Shown here one piece after another: positions 7,660 through 16,801 of a stretch of DNA of 64,000 nucleotides. The stretch covers positions 267,594 to 331,593 of the forward strand of contig NZ_JH992943.1 of assembly GCF_000315485.1 (NCBI RefSeq). Direction: 5' to 3'. The stretch is from Bacteroides oleiciplenus YIT 12058. GTDB lineage: Bacteria; Bacteroidota; Bacteroidia; Bacteroidales; Bacteroidaceae. Made by a program: the position numbers and the translations under genes. Every line of letters begins with the position of its first letter. Positions within the stretch are counted from its first letter, which is position 1. The notes beneath the pieces are model-generated. The model was not told the origin of the DNA. It did no database searches and worked only from the letters and a program-made list of their open reading frames with translations.

Positions 7660-9213
7660 TTAAAAGGGCCAAATTAATGGAATCAGGAATATGGATATTA
7701 GGAATGCTATAATATTTAAAGGCAAACCGATACGGACAAAGTCAGTAAACTTATAGTTTCCGATACCTTGTACGATAAGATTCGTCTGATAACCGATGGG
7801 TGTAGAAAAACTGGCGGAAGCAGCCATACAAATCACCACAAAGAAAGGCATAGGGCTGACACCCATTTGCGAAGAAATGGAGAGTGCCAACGGAAAAGCC
7901 AATGCAGCAGCAGCATTATTGGTTATCAGTTCGGTAAATAAATTCGTAATGATAAAGACAGCGGCCAACAGCACTTGCGGTCCGTAATGCTCAGTCATAC
8001 CGATAATATAGCTTGCTACTATATCTGCCACACCAGAGTTGACCATTGCTTTACTAATGGCAAAAGCACAAGCAATTGTTATCAGGATATCCCAAGAAAT
8101 ATATTTGGTATACTTACGTGCCGGAAAGATTTTAGTCCATGCCATAATAATCGTAGTCACAGAAACAAAGAAAAACATATCCAGCTTGATATTCGGGAAG
8201 GCTTCCTTCACTGCCGGCAATTCGCCCACCGTGGCACCGGTAATCATCAGTATCAGTAAGACAAGGGCAAACCAGCGCTTCCCTTTCCCCGGAACAGGTT
8301 CATTATCCTTGCCATTGGCCAGCAAAACGAATACAGAAGATTCGCCCCACGTCTGAACGAAAGAATCATCCGCCATTACTACCAATGTGTCACCGTCACG
8401 CAAAACTTCGTTATCCAGATTCTCCGTAATGCTTTGACCACTTCGCTTTATTTCCTTAACAGCAGCCCCATAGTGACGTTGGAAATTGAACTCACCCAAC
8501 TTTTTATTAATACCGGGAAAACGGGGACCCAGCACTGCCTCAACCCGGTGCAAACTACTATCCTCTTCCTCTTCATCATCCAATTTCACCGCATCCGTAC
8601 GAACATCCGGCAAGAGTTTGGACGAGAACAAAAACAGATAAATAATACCTGCAACAGCTATGAATATCCCGACCTTTCCCAATTCAAACATGGTGAATCC
8701 TTCATAACCGGCTTCCAGTATCATACCATGTACCACCAGATTAGTAGAAGTGCCAATAAGGGTGCAGATACCACCCAGAATAGTCACGTAAGAAAGAGGA
8801 ATCAGAAACTTGGTAGCAGGTAATTTTACCGATTCTGCCCAGCGTTTAATAATCGGGGCAAATATAACAACAACGGGAGTATTATTGAGAAAAGCGGAAA
8901 TAAAAGAGATAGTAGGAAGCATACGTAACTGGGCTTTAAACACTGTTGTTCTGCCCTGAGGAAGCAATTTCTTGATGACCTGCCCCAATGCACCGGACTG
9001 GCGGATACCTTCACTGACCAGAAACAGCATGGCTACAGTAATCATCCCTTTATTACTAAACCCTTCCAGCATCTCTTTAGGCGTCAGGATACCTGCACAC
9101 AAAAACAAAACTACAACAGAAAATAGCACCATTCCGGGACGCATTTTATCCAGCACTAATGCAACGACCATGCCCAAAAGTGCCAAAAGCACGAATACTA
9201 TATCAAATGTCAT
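7660..9213 (-). CDS. SLC13/DASS family sulfate permease
   Basis: Inner-membrane transporter of 517 residues, probably sodium-coupled sulfate uptake for the downstream CysDNC enzymes. It has 10 or more hydrophobic segments and the two pseudo-symmetric family motifs: SAFLNNTPVVVIFAPI (about 109-124) in the first half and ELITNNAAAALAFPLALS in the second. A hydrophilic cytoplasmic insert (about residues 205-300, containing RHYGAAVKEIKRSGQSITE and DTLVVMADD) resembles a TrkA_C/RCK_C regulatory domain, as in SLC13-type sulfate carriers of bacteria. It starts 18 bp after cysQ. Substrate is inferred from its place in the operon. Confidence 0.88.
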   Translation of the reverse strand: MTFDIVFVLLALLGMVVALVLDKMRPGMVLFSVVVLFLCAGILTPKEMLEGFSNKGMITVAMLFLVSEGIRQSGALGQVIKKLLPQGRTTVFKAQLRMLPTISFISAFLNNTPVVVIFAPIIKRWAESVKLPATKFLIPLSYVTILGGICTLIGTSTNLVVHGMILEAGYEGFTMFELGKVGIFIAVAGIIYLFLFSSKLLPDVRTDAVKLDDEEEEDSSLHRVEAVLGPRFPGINKKLGEFNFQRHYGAAVKEIKRSGQSITENLDNEVLRDGDTLVVMADDSFVQTWGESSVFVLLANGKDNEPVPGKGKRWFALVLLILMITGATVGELPAVKEAFPNIKLDMFFFVSVTTIIMAWTKIFPARKYTKYISWDILITIACAFAISKAMVNSGVADIVASYIIGMTEHYGPQVLLAAVFIITNLFTELITNNAAAALAFPLALSISSQMGVSPMPFFVVICMAASASFSTPIGYQTNLIVQGIGNYKFTDFVRIGLPLNIIAFLISIFLIPLIWPF

Positions 9214-9231
9214 ATACTACACTGTATCTTA

Positions 9232-10053
9232 TTAATTTTTCATTCGCTTGGGTTCAACGATAAACCACGGATTTAGCAGATTCTCTTTATTATAGCAAAG
9301 TGGCTCTTCTTTCCCGGCCTGGTAGATTTCCATTCCGGCAGCACGCACAATGGCATGTCCTGCAGCCGTATCCCACTCCATAGTAGGTGCAAAACGAGGA
9401 TATACGTTTGCTTTCCCTTCCGCCACAAGGCAAATTTTAATGGAACTGCCACTGGACACAAGTTCTACTCCCGAATGCAGGCGTTTCATATCTTCAATAT
9501 AAACCTCAGTCTCCGGCGACAAATGCGAACGGGAAGCAACTATCACGAACCTATCTCTTACAGTCGTAGCCGGCAGGCGGGTGGCAGATGCAATCAATTC
9601 GTTCAGTGAGGCACCTCCGCGCGAAGTTACACCGGACAATTTATATGCACCAAGTTGTTCTTCTGCAAAATAAAGTTCTTGTTTCACAGGGAGATAGATA
9701 ACTCCCATCACCGGTACAGAATTATGAACCCATGCAATATTTACAGTAAACTCTCCATTCCGCTTGATGAACTCTTTAGTCCCGTCCAGCGGATCCACAA
9801 TCCAGAAAGCATCCCATCCGGAACGCTCTGCATAGGGCAAATGTTTGCCTTCTTCACTAAGAATGGGGAAAGGGGTATTGCATAGAAACCCGGTAATAGT
9901 TTCATGCGCTTTACGATCGGCAATTGTTAAAGGGGAGTTATCCGCTTTTCTCTCTATTTCAAAGTCAGATGCCGGGTCGTTATAGATGGCAAGTATGTCT
10001 GCACCGGCTTGCAGAGCTGCATCTATCGCGTTTAAGATATATCGTTGTTCCAT
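9232..10053 (-). CDS. cysQ: 3'(2'),5'-bisphosphate nucleotidase
   Basis: Hydrolyses PAP, the inhibitory by-product of sulfotransferases, to AMP. The product has 273 residues of the inositol-monophosphatase superfamily. It has the metal-binding SEEGK (66-70), the signature WIVDPLDGTKEFI (84-96) and the C-terminal WDTAAGHAIV. As first gene of the sulfonation operon it has a perfect -7 box 30 bp upstream (10083-10090). PAP removal beside a sulfotransferase makes functional sense. Confidence 0.93.
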   Translation of the reverse strand: MEQRYILNAIDAALQAGADILAIYNDPASDFEIERKADNSPLTIADRKAHETITGFLCNTPFPILSEEGKHLPYAERSGWDAFWIVDPLDGTKEFIKRNGEFTVNIAWVHNSVPVMGVIYLPVKQELYFAEEQLGAYKLSGVTSRGGASLNELIASATRLPATTVRDRFVIVASRSHLSPETEVYIEDMKRLHSGVELVSSGSSIKICLVAEGKANVYPRFAPTMEWDTAAGHAIVRAAGMEIYQAGKEEPLCYNKENLLNPWFIVEPKRMKN

Positions 10054-10082
10054 ATATGGTATCTATACTTATATATAGTGTG

Positions 10083-10090
10083 CAAAATTA
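10083..10090 (-). promoter_or_regulatory. -7 element of the cysQ operon promoter
   Basis: On the minus strand this reads TAATTTTG, a perfect match to the Bacteroides -7 consensus TAnnTTTG, placing the transcript start about 22 nt before cysQ. It probably drives all seven genes down to 2270. Confidence 0.6.
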
Positions 10091-10188
10091 AAAACTTTTT
10101 CATCCTCAAAAGTTTCCACCCTTTGTTTTATAACTTCTTTTAAACTACCTAACACATTTATAAGCACTTTTCACAATCAATGAAACAG

Positions 10189-10223
10189 AAAAGGTACTTC
10201 AATGAAATATCGAAGTACCTTTT
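10189..10223 (-). terminator. Intrinsic terminator after the GH2 gene
   Basis: Perfect 12-bp inverted repeat aaaaggtacttc (10189-10200) / gaagtacctttt (10212-10223) with an 11-nt loop. The A/T ends give a U-rich tail on both strands. It closes the leftward PUL operon and isolates it from the cysQ promoter. Confidence 0.8.
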
Positions 10224-10310
10224 CCTAAAAACAGTTCTTTTTTCAACCTATTTTTTATATTGTTATATGTCCTATTTATAAGGAATCTATTATTTTATAA
10301 CATATAAGTT

Positions 10311-13300
10311 TCAATATTTATAGCGGAGCGACTTATCCAAATCAGACTTCGCTTTCATCGGTATAAACGTAAATCCCCATTCATAATTTTGGTTGGCAGG
10401 TATCGTATAACCAGGCTGAACTTTTGCTCCCCAACTATCATAACCGGCTACCCCCTGCTGCTTCATATCTACACATACTTCTACAAAGTCCCGGGGAACA
10501 ATATCATTGATATGAGTCATTTTCCGCATAACATTTCTGGCTTCATCCACATTATGATCATTTATCTCCTCCGGAGAACGGTTACGCCATTGATAGGGAT
10601 GTGATGATTCTTCCGAATCAAAATCTTCCACGGTATTCCTCAAGGCATTGAAACCTATTGTCTGGTCTGCCTGTATCAGTAGTCCACTACCCTCCTTATT
10701 CGTTAAAGCCACCCAACGGGTATCAGTACGATGTCCATTTTCCTGTGGGCGCACATAGCCTACATACATATCATCAGCAGTTGTCCTATAACGTCCCACC
10801 ATGGTTCCCGCATTGCGGTCTATGTAATTTTCTTCCGGTCCACGACCAAAATATTCTATGACATTCATTTCTTGCGGTATGCGAAAACGTACACCAATAC
10901 GAGGTACTTCAAGCGTATTTTTCTTTTCTTGCTTTTTACCGGGAGTATAAGTAGCAAGGTGAGTATCTTCCAGTATATTGGTTTCTACTGCATTCTGATT
11001 GGTTGAGGTAAACTTCACCGCTACATTGACCACTCCATCCGGATATATTTTATAATCTACCAGATATTGATTACCAGCCGGCAAGGTATATACCGCACTC
11101 ACCACCGCATTTTTTCCTTCCGTTCTTACGGATGCATCACTTACCTTAAAATTACGGCTTGACATCTTCCATATCTGCAAACGCTTCGGATTGGTGTTAC
11201 CGTAATCATTATCATTAGGTGCACGCCAGAAGTTAGGCTGTACTCCAAAACCCTTATCAAAATATTCAATGCCATTCACTTTATAGGAAATAACCATTCC
11301 TGAAGCACGATTGAACTCAAAATAGACCTTAGGGGAAGAAACAACCAAGTTACTTCCTTCTTCTTTCGGATTTAAAGCCGGACCTGATGTTTTATATACC
11401 ACTTTATCGGCATCTGCCGGTAATCTAAACTGTTCATAAGCTATTTCATATCCTGCCGGTATCAGCGGCTCAGGTTGAGTGGTAAGTACGCTAAAATGTA
11501 CAAAGTATTCCACTCCGGCTTTTCCTTTCATATTTTTCACGGGAATAGAAAACTCTTTTCCCGCCTGTGGGGCTACATCTAATGTCAGTTTTCCTTTTCT
11601 CACGACAATGCCATTTGCGCGTAATTCATACTGAACAGCATACTTTTTCAGATTAGTAAAATAGAAACGATTTACGACCTGATACTTACCGGCAGCTGCA
11701 TCAACAGCATTGAAAGCTACATTCTGGTGCGCATATTTCACTTCTGCTATGGCAGGATGGGGTTTGCGGTCAGGACCAACCAAACCATTACAACAAAAGT
11801 TACCGTCACTCGGCATATTCACACCGTAATCACCTCCGTATGCCCAGTACTGGCGTCCATTTTCATCCGTTCTCAGCAATCCCTGATCCACCCAGTCCCA
11901 GATATATCCGCCCTGGAGATTGGGATATTTATAAATCTCTTTCCACTGATCCCATAGATTACCATTCGAATTACCCATGGCATGAGAGTATTCCGAAGGG
12001 ACTACCGGACGGTCAGAACCTGTTTCTCCAATATATCTCAGCCATTCCGCACTGGGGTATTGCGGTACATACATATCCGAATTCCATTCCCACTGTGCAC
12101 GCTCATAATTCACGGGTCTATCCATCAGATTTTTATCCTGATTTTTCAACCATAGGTATGTCTGATAGAAATTGTAACCATTACCTCCTTCATTTCCCAA
12201 AGACCAGAATGTTACGGAAGGATAGTTCTTATTGCGTTCATACATATTCATTGTACGATACATATGCGGCTTCAGCCATTCCGGATCGTTACCTAATGTT
12301 CCGCCTCTGCGCAAATCGTAATACATTCCATGTGATTCTATATTGGCCTCATCATATACATACAGTCCGAATTCATCACATAATTCATAAAAACGGCGAT
12401 CCTGAGGATAATGACAGAGACGAACCGTATTTATATTATTACGCTTCATCAGTTCAAAATCCTTGCGCATCAGTTCTTCCGTTACATAGTGACCTGTTCG
12501 TTCATCATGTTCATGGATATTGACTCCCTTCAACTTTAAAGGTTGACCGTTAATCATAAGTACTACATACGGCTTTCCATTCTTAGCTTTCCGAGCGATT
12601 TCCTTGATTTCAATTCGCCGGAAACCAACATTGAAAGGAATCACCTCAGTCACCTTATTTCCTTCTTTCAGTGTAATCAACAGTTTATATAGATTAGGAG
12701 ATTCAGAAGTCCAGTTTTTTACTTCCGGCAGGTTTGCATCAAATGTGACTGTCTGGACGCCTGCACCTTTCACATCGCAGTTCTCTGCGGAAGTCACAAC
12801 AATCTTTCCGGAAGACTTATCTATCAATTCATAAAGCACCTGCAAGTTTTTACCCGACGAAACATTATTACGGATATCAACAGCCAATTTAAAAATACCA
12901 TTTGTATAACTATCGTCCAAAGTAGAAACCACTCGGAAATCTTTCACTGCCGTTTTGGGCTGAGAATAAAGAAAGACGTCACGTTCAATACCGCTCAGAC
13001 GCCAAAAATCCTGACACTCCAGATATGAGCCGGTACTCCAGCGGAATATTTTCAGCACCAGTGTATTCTTGCCGTCCCGTATATACTTGTTTATCAAAAA
13101 TTCTGCCGGATTTTTAGAATCTTCATTATAACCTACTTCCTGTCCGTTCAGGTATACATAGACTCCGGATTTTGCACCTGCTATATGCAGGTAAATATCA
13201 CGTGACATCCAATCTTTCGGAACCGTTATTTCCCGGCGATAAATACCTACCGGTATATCATCGGGCAACTGCGGAGGTTGTGGATTAAGTGCCTTAAATT

Positions 13301-13682
13301 CATATCCGTGATTGGTATAAATAGGTATACCATATCCTTGCGCTTCCCAGTTTCCCGGAACCTGAATATCATTCCATCCCTTCATCTCAGCTACCGTTCG
13401 AACAGCATCTGCGGGTAAATTACGATGTGAATCAGAATAATAGAATTTCCAGGTTCCATTGAGCAACTTATAATATTTGCTGTTTTCATACTTCCCATTC
13501 AATGCCGCCTGACGAGTGTCATACGTCATGAAAGCTGTACGAGGGGCTTCCCTATTCACGGAGACGGTCTGGATATCTTGCCAATAAGGGAGAACATGCG
13601 CAGGCTTTTCGCCGGCATTTGCTACTGCTGCAGAGAGACTTAATATGCAAGCTCCCAATAAAGCCATTCTACTTCTATTCAT
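10311..13682 (-). CDS. GH2 beta-galactosidase (LacZ-like, secreted)
   Basis: Glycoside hydrolase family 2 enzyme of 1123 residues with a signal peptide ending AVANA, so probably periplasmic. Domain order is the full LacZ plan: sugar-binding jelly roll (about 70-260), two immunoglobulin-like domains around the TIM barrel, and a C-terminal beta-galactosidase small chain (about 820-1100). Acid/base Glu498 lies in SLGNEGGNG and nucleophile Glu564 in PSEYSHAMGNS, the latter almost identical to LacZ. It removes terminal beta-galactose (possibly another beta-glycoside) from the PUL substrate. It is the last gene of the leftward operon, 62 bp after GH88. Confidence 0.92.
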   Translation of the reverse strand: MNRSRMALLGACILSLSAAVANAGEKPAHVLPYWQDIQTVSVNREAPRTAFMTYDTRQAALNGKYENSKYYKLLNGTWKFYYSDSHRNLPADAVRTVAEMKGWNDIQVPGNWEAQGYGIPIYTNHGYEFKALNPQPPQLPDDIPVGIYRREITVPKDWMSRDIYLHIAGAKSGVYVYLNGQEVGYNEDSKNPAEFLINKYIRDGKNTLVLKIFRWSTGSYLECQDFWRLSGIERDVFLYSQPKTAVKDFRVVSTLDDSYTNGIFKLAVDIRNNVSSGKNLQVLYELIDKSSGKIVVTSAENCDVKGAGVQTVTFDANLPEVKNWTSESPNLYKLLITLKEGNKVTEVIPFNVGFRRIEIKEIARKAKNGKPYVVLMINGQPLKLKGVNIHEHDERTGHYVTEELMRKDFELMKRNNINTVRLCHYPQDRRFYELCDEFGLYVYDEANIESHGMYYDLRRGGTLGNDPEWLKPHMYRTMNMYERNKNYPSVTFWSLGNEGGNGYNFYQTYLWLKNQDKNLMDRPVNYERAQWEWNSDMYVPQYPSAEWLRYIGETGSDRPVVPSEYSHAMGNSNGNLWDQWKEIYKYPNLQGGYIWDWVDQGLLRTDENGRQYWAYGGDYGVNMPSDGNFCCNGLVGPDRKPHPAIAEVKYAHQNVAFNAVDAAAGKYQVVNRFYFTNLKKYAVQYELRANGIVVRKGKLTLDVAPQAGKEFSIPVKNMKGKAGVEYFVHFSVLTTQPEPLIPAGYEIAYEQFRLPADADKVVYKTSGPALNPKEEGSNLVVSSPKVYFEFNRASGMVISYKVNGIEYFDKGFGVQPNFWRAPNDNDYGNTNPKRLQIWKMSSRNFKVSDASVRTEGKNAVVSAVYTLPAGNQYLVDYKIYPDGVVNVAVKFTSTNQNAVETNILEDTHLATYTPGKKQEKKNTLEVPRIGVRFRIPQEMNVIEYFGRGPEENYIDRNAGTMVGRYRTTADDMYVGYVRPQENGHRTDTRWVALTNKEGSGLLIQADQTIGFNALRNTVEDFDSEESSHPYQWRNRSPEEINDHNVDEARNVMRKMTHINDIVPRDFVEVCVDMKQQGVAGYDSWGAKVQPGYTIPANQNYEWGFTFIPMKAKSDLDKSLRYKY

Positions 13683-13744
13683 ACTATTAGATTATGTTAC
13701 ACAGATAATTTGCAAATTAAACTAATTTTTCAATATATATATAC

Positions 13745-14989
13745 TCAATTATTATCTTTTTTGCCCTTTATTTTGTCCTCATATCTCATCAAAGCTTCCA
13801 AATAATAATAATCAGCATATATCAAAGGAACATCAATCTCTTCGCCATGCGGTATACTTCCTACACTATGCATCAATATAAAATTGCAATTCGTATCCGG
13901 TTCCGCCAGATAGGCGGGAGAAGAAAGAGACTGTAATATGTGTATTGCTGCAGCATTATATTTTTCCCCCTCTGCCACATAATCCGCCAATTCCAGAAAG
14001 GCAGAGGCTGCAATCGCCGCTGCCGAAGCATCACGCGGTATGACTTTATACTTCTGCGGATCATAATTCCAGTCAGGTACATATCCCTCCTGACCAGCAT
14101 TAAAGTCCCAATATGGTATTCCATCTTCCGGCAAATTCGGATGATTCAGCCAGAAATCTGCCGTATGAACAGCCATCTCCAAAAAATCGTTTCTATGAGT
14201 CTCACGATAGGCCATCGTGTACCCGTAAATGGCCCAAGCTTGCCCACGAGCCCATGCTGAGTTATCAGAAAATCCCTGGCAGGTGGCCTGATTCAGCACC
14301 TCCCCTGTTTCTTCATCATAATTAACAACATGATAATTACTATAATCTTCACGGAACTGATTCCTGGCCGCTGTCTCGGCATGCCGATTAGCTATTTGAG
14401 CATAAATGGAATCTCCAGTCACTTTGGTGGCAAAATACAATAGTTCCAAATTCATCATATTGTCAATAATAACCGGATAAAACCACTCATCTTTGCCATT
14501 CCATGCTTTCCGGTAATTCCACGACTTAATACTACCTGTTTTTTCATTAAAACGAGTACACAATGAGCGGGCTGATTCAACCAGAATATCCTTATAAGAC
14601 TCATTCCCAGTCAAACGATATGCATTTCCAAAACTACAATACATCAGAAAACCAATATCATGATGATTAGTCAATTTCTTTAAGGGTTCAAGTGCCTCTG
14701 TCCATTTCAAAGCAGCATTTTTCCAGATTTCCTTGCCCGTATATTCATATACATACCACAAACATCCGGGATAAAATCCCTCCGTCCAGTCATTTTTATG
14801 AGTTACCCTAAGTTTACCATCCTTGCCTATCGTACGAGGATAGTCTGTTGATTCAGGCACAACCTTTAACTGATTTGATAATTGTTGTTCCGCTCGGTCA
14901 AACCCACGTTTTACAAATTCTGTATTCTCTCTTCCGCCACATGCAATCAACACTAATATCGATATGCATAAAATGTAAAATATTTTCAT
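13745..14989 (-). CDS. GH88 unsaturated glucuronyl hydrolase (lipoprotein)
   Basis: Removes the 4,5-unsaturated uronic acid that a polysaccharide lyase leaves at the non-reducing end. ATG 14989 (MKIFYILCIS) gives 414 residues and a lipoprotein signal with Cys17 (LVLIACGG); the frame opens further upstream at 15055 but without a signal peptide. The (alpha/alpha)6-barrel motifs are WTEGFYPGCLW, TNHHDIGFLMY with Asp111, and PVIIDNMMNLELL with Asp176, the two catalytic aspartates of the family. Its natural partner here is the PL8 lyase in the rightward operon. It is separated from the SusD gene by a hairpin. Confidence 0.9.
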   Translation of the reverse strand: MKIFYILCISILVLIACGGRENTEFVKRGFDRAEQQLSNQLKVVPESTDYPRTIGKDGKLRVTHKNDWTEGFYPGCLWYVYEYTGKEIWKNAALKWTEALEPLKKLTNHHDIGFLMYCSFGNAYRLTGNESYKDILVESARSLCTRFNEKTGSIKSWNYRKAWNGKDEWFYPVIIDNMMNLELLYFATKVTGDSIYAQIANRHAETAARNQFREDYSNYHVVNYDEETGEVLNQATCQGFSDNSAWARGQAWAIYGYTMAYRETHRNDFLEMAVHTADFWLNHPNLPEDGIPYWDFNAGQEGYVPDWNYDPQKYKVIPRDASAAAIAASAFLELADYVAEGEKYNAAAIHILQSLSSPAYLAEPDTNCNFILMHSVGSIPHGEEIDVPLIYADYYYLEALMRYEDKIKGKKDNN

Positions 14990-15066
14990 TATATATATTT
15001 TATATCTTTTACAACAGTACATCTTTGTTCCATCCTTAATTTCTATTTTCGTCATCGTTTTTATAG

Positions 15067-15102
15067 AAAGGCCACGCCTATATTACCATCGGTGTGGCCT
15101 TT
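15067..15102 (-). terminator. Hairpin between susD-like gene and GH88
   Basis: 12-bp stem aaaggccacgcc (15067-15078) / ggtgtggccttt (15091-15102) with one G-T pair and a 12-nt loop, 13 bp after the SusD stop codon. On the transcribed strand it is followed by TCTATAAAAACG, a poor U-tract, so it probably gives partial termination or 3'-end protection that lowers GH88 and GH2 expression relative to the SusCD genes. Confidence 0.6.
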
Positions 15103-15115
15103 TATATGAATTTGA

Positions 15116-16798
15116 TTATTCCCAGCCAGGATTCTGATCCAGATTCTTATTTTTAAAGAGCTCTGTATTTGCTATCGGATAGAAATACAATTTATCACTT
15201 ATCTTTCTGGAGTCTAATGTAAACTTCTTATAGTTCACTTCATCGCCATCTTTCGTGATTTTCACTCCATAAATATCTTTGGATTCATCCAGTTCTTTCC
15301 AACGGCGAAGATCCCAAAAGCGGTGCCCTTCAAAAGCCAATTCCACCCTGCGCTCATGTTTCACGCGCTTTAAAAACATCTCAGGTGATAAAGTACCTGA
15401 TAAAGCGGGCATATTCACTCCTGCTCTGCCACGAACAGCATTCACGGCAGCTAACGCAGTCATGCCACATTTATCTGTAGTTTTGTTTATATCTCCATAA
15501 GCATTTACCATTGCTTCGGCATAATTTAGCAATACCTCGGCATATCGGAACAATACCCAGTTATGATGAGTTGCAGCAGAAGAGGAGCCTGCTTCAAAAC
15601 TAATACTCTTGTCTACATACTTGCGCAGATAATAACCGGTGGAAGTAGCATTGGTCAAAGGCAAGCCATTGGCGCCACCTTCATATATTTCCACAGCATT
15701 CGAAGCCGGCCATGCCATGCCATTATGCACAAGAGTCAGATAGAAACGGGGATCTCTGTTTTCATAAGGATTCTTGCTCATTTCCTCATTATTCCAATCA
15801 AACTCCTCACCTGTTGCCATTTCAAAGGCACTTGCCAGATTTTCCGTCGGACAAGTAGTTGTTTTACCACCAGTTACCCCCATAGGAAAGTTAGCAGCCT
15901 CAAAACTTGTGCTTGTTCCTGTAGGACGTACCAAAATCATTTCACCACTTGCAGTACTGGTTGCACCGAACAAATTAGAGAAACTGCCATCCAATTTATA
16001 TCCTAAAGTAGAACTCTGTCCGATAAGCTCATATGCAGCTTCGGCAGCAGCCACCCACTTATTCTTATCATTACTTGTATTAAACAGCGGACTGGCTGCA
16101 TACAAAGCAACACGTGCTTTCAAGGCCAGGGCGGCACCTCTCGTGGCACGGCCTAATTCACTGCCAGGCATCTTCTTATAATCTACAGGAAGCTTTGCTG
16201 AAAGTTCCGTACACTCAGAAACGATAAAATCAAAGATTTGTTCTGCTGAAGCAGGTTCCGCTGTTTTAGCTTCTTCCTGAGTCACAACCTTAGTTATCAG
16301 GGGTACATTCTGATAACGTCTTGTCAACTCAAAGTAAAAATAGGCACGCAGGAAACGAATTTCATACTCAAAATTAGGATAAGTAACCATCCAGTTATCA
16401 TAGTCATTCGTGTTTTCCCATGTTTCAAATTTCAACCCGGTCAAGTTATCCAGATAGAAATTTGCATCATGAATGCCGTTGTAATAATTGGCGAACTGAT
16501 CATCTACCGTATAATTAGGCGACCAAGTACCATTTACAAAGCGCTGTATGGTGGATGATTCATAAATATGGACGGCATCATCTGTCGCAGCATCCAGCAT
16601 GGCACCATCGATATTACAAAAGTTTGAAGGCAGATAGCCATAAACATCCGTCACAAATTGCTTAACGCGATTATAGCTCCCCTGAATTTCTTTCAAAGAG
16701 TAATAATCCGATTCATTGCAATCCATAAAATCACAGGATGCCAAAAAACTGACGGAGATAAGTATTGTAAATAATTTCTTTAGTTTCATAACATTCAT
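15116..16798 (-). CDS. SusD-like glycan-binding lipoprotein (pair 2)
   Basis: Outer-membrane surface lipoprotein of 560 residues with lipobox SFLASC. It caps the SusC-type transporter encoded just upstream (3-bp gap, stop of SusC at 16802). RagB/SusD features are an N-terminal tetratricopeptide-like region (RFLRAYFYFELTRRYQNVPLI, ARVALYAASPLFN), then a late RYAEVLLNYAEA and a C-terminal RRVELAFEGHRFWDLRRWKE, ending YFYPIANTELFKNKNLDQNPGWE. This ending is diagnostic for the family. It binds oligosaccharides for import. Confidence 0.93.
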   Translation of the reverse strand: MNVMKLKKLFTILISVSFLASCDFMDCNESDYYSLKEIQGSYNRVKQFVTDVYGYLPSNFCNIDGAMLDAATDDAVHIYESSTIQRFVNGTWSPNYTVDDQFANYYNGIHDANFYLDNLTGLKFETWENTNDYDNWMVTYPNFEYEIRFLRAYFYFELTRRYQNVPLITKVVTQEEAKTAEPASAEQIFDFIVSECTELSAKLPVDYKKMPGSELGRATRGAALALKARVALYAASPLFNTSNDKNKWVAAAEAAYELIGQSSTLGYKLDGSFSNLFGATSTASGEMILVRPTGTSTSFEAANFPMGVTGGKTTTCPTENLASAFEMATGEEFDWNNEEMSKNPYENRDPRFYLTLVHNGMAWPASNAVEIYEGGANGLPLTNATSTGYYLRKYVDKSISFEAGSSSAATHHNWVLFRYAEVLLNYAEAMVNAYGDINKTTDKCGMTALAAVNAVRGRAGVNMPALSGTLSPEMFLKRVKHERRVELAFEGHRFWDLRRWKELDESKDIYGVKITKDGDEVNYKKFTLDSRKISDKLYFYPIANTELFKNKNLDQNPGWE

Positions 16799-16801
16799 TT
16801 T

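Noticed and set aside
11840..12523. 227-codon frame on plus opposite the GH2 gene
   Set aside because: Antisense shadow; rich in His, Tyr and Pro as expected from the reverse of an acidic coding strand, no start context.
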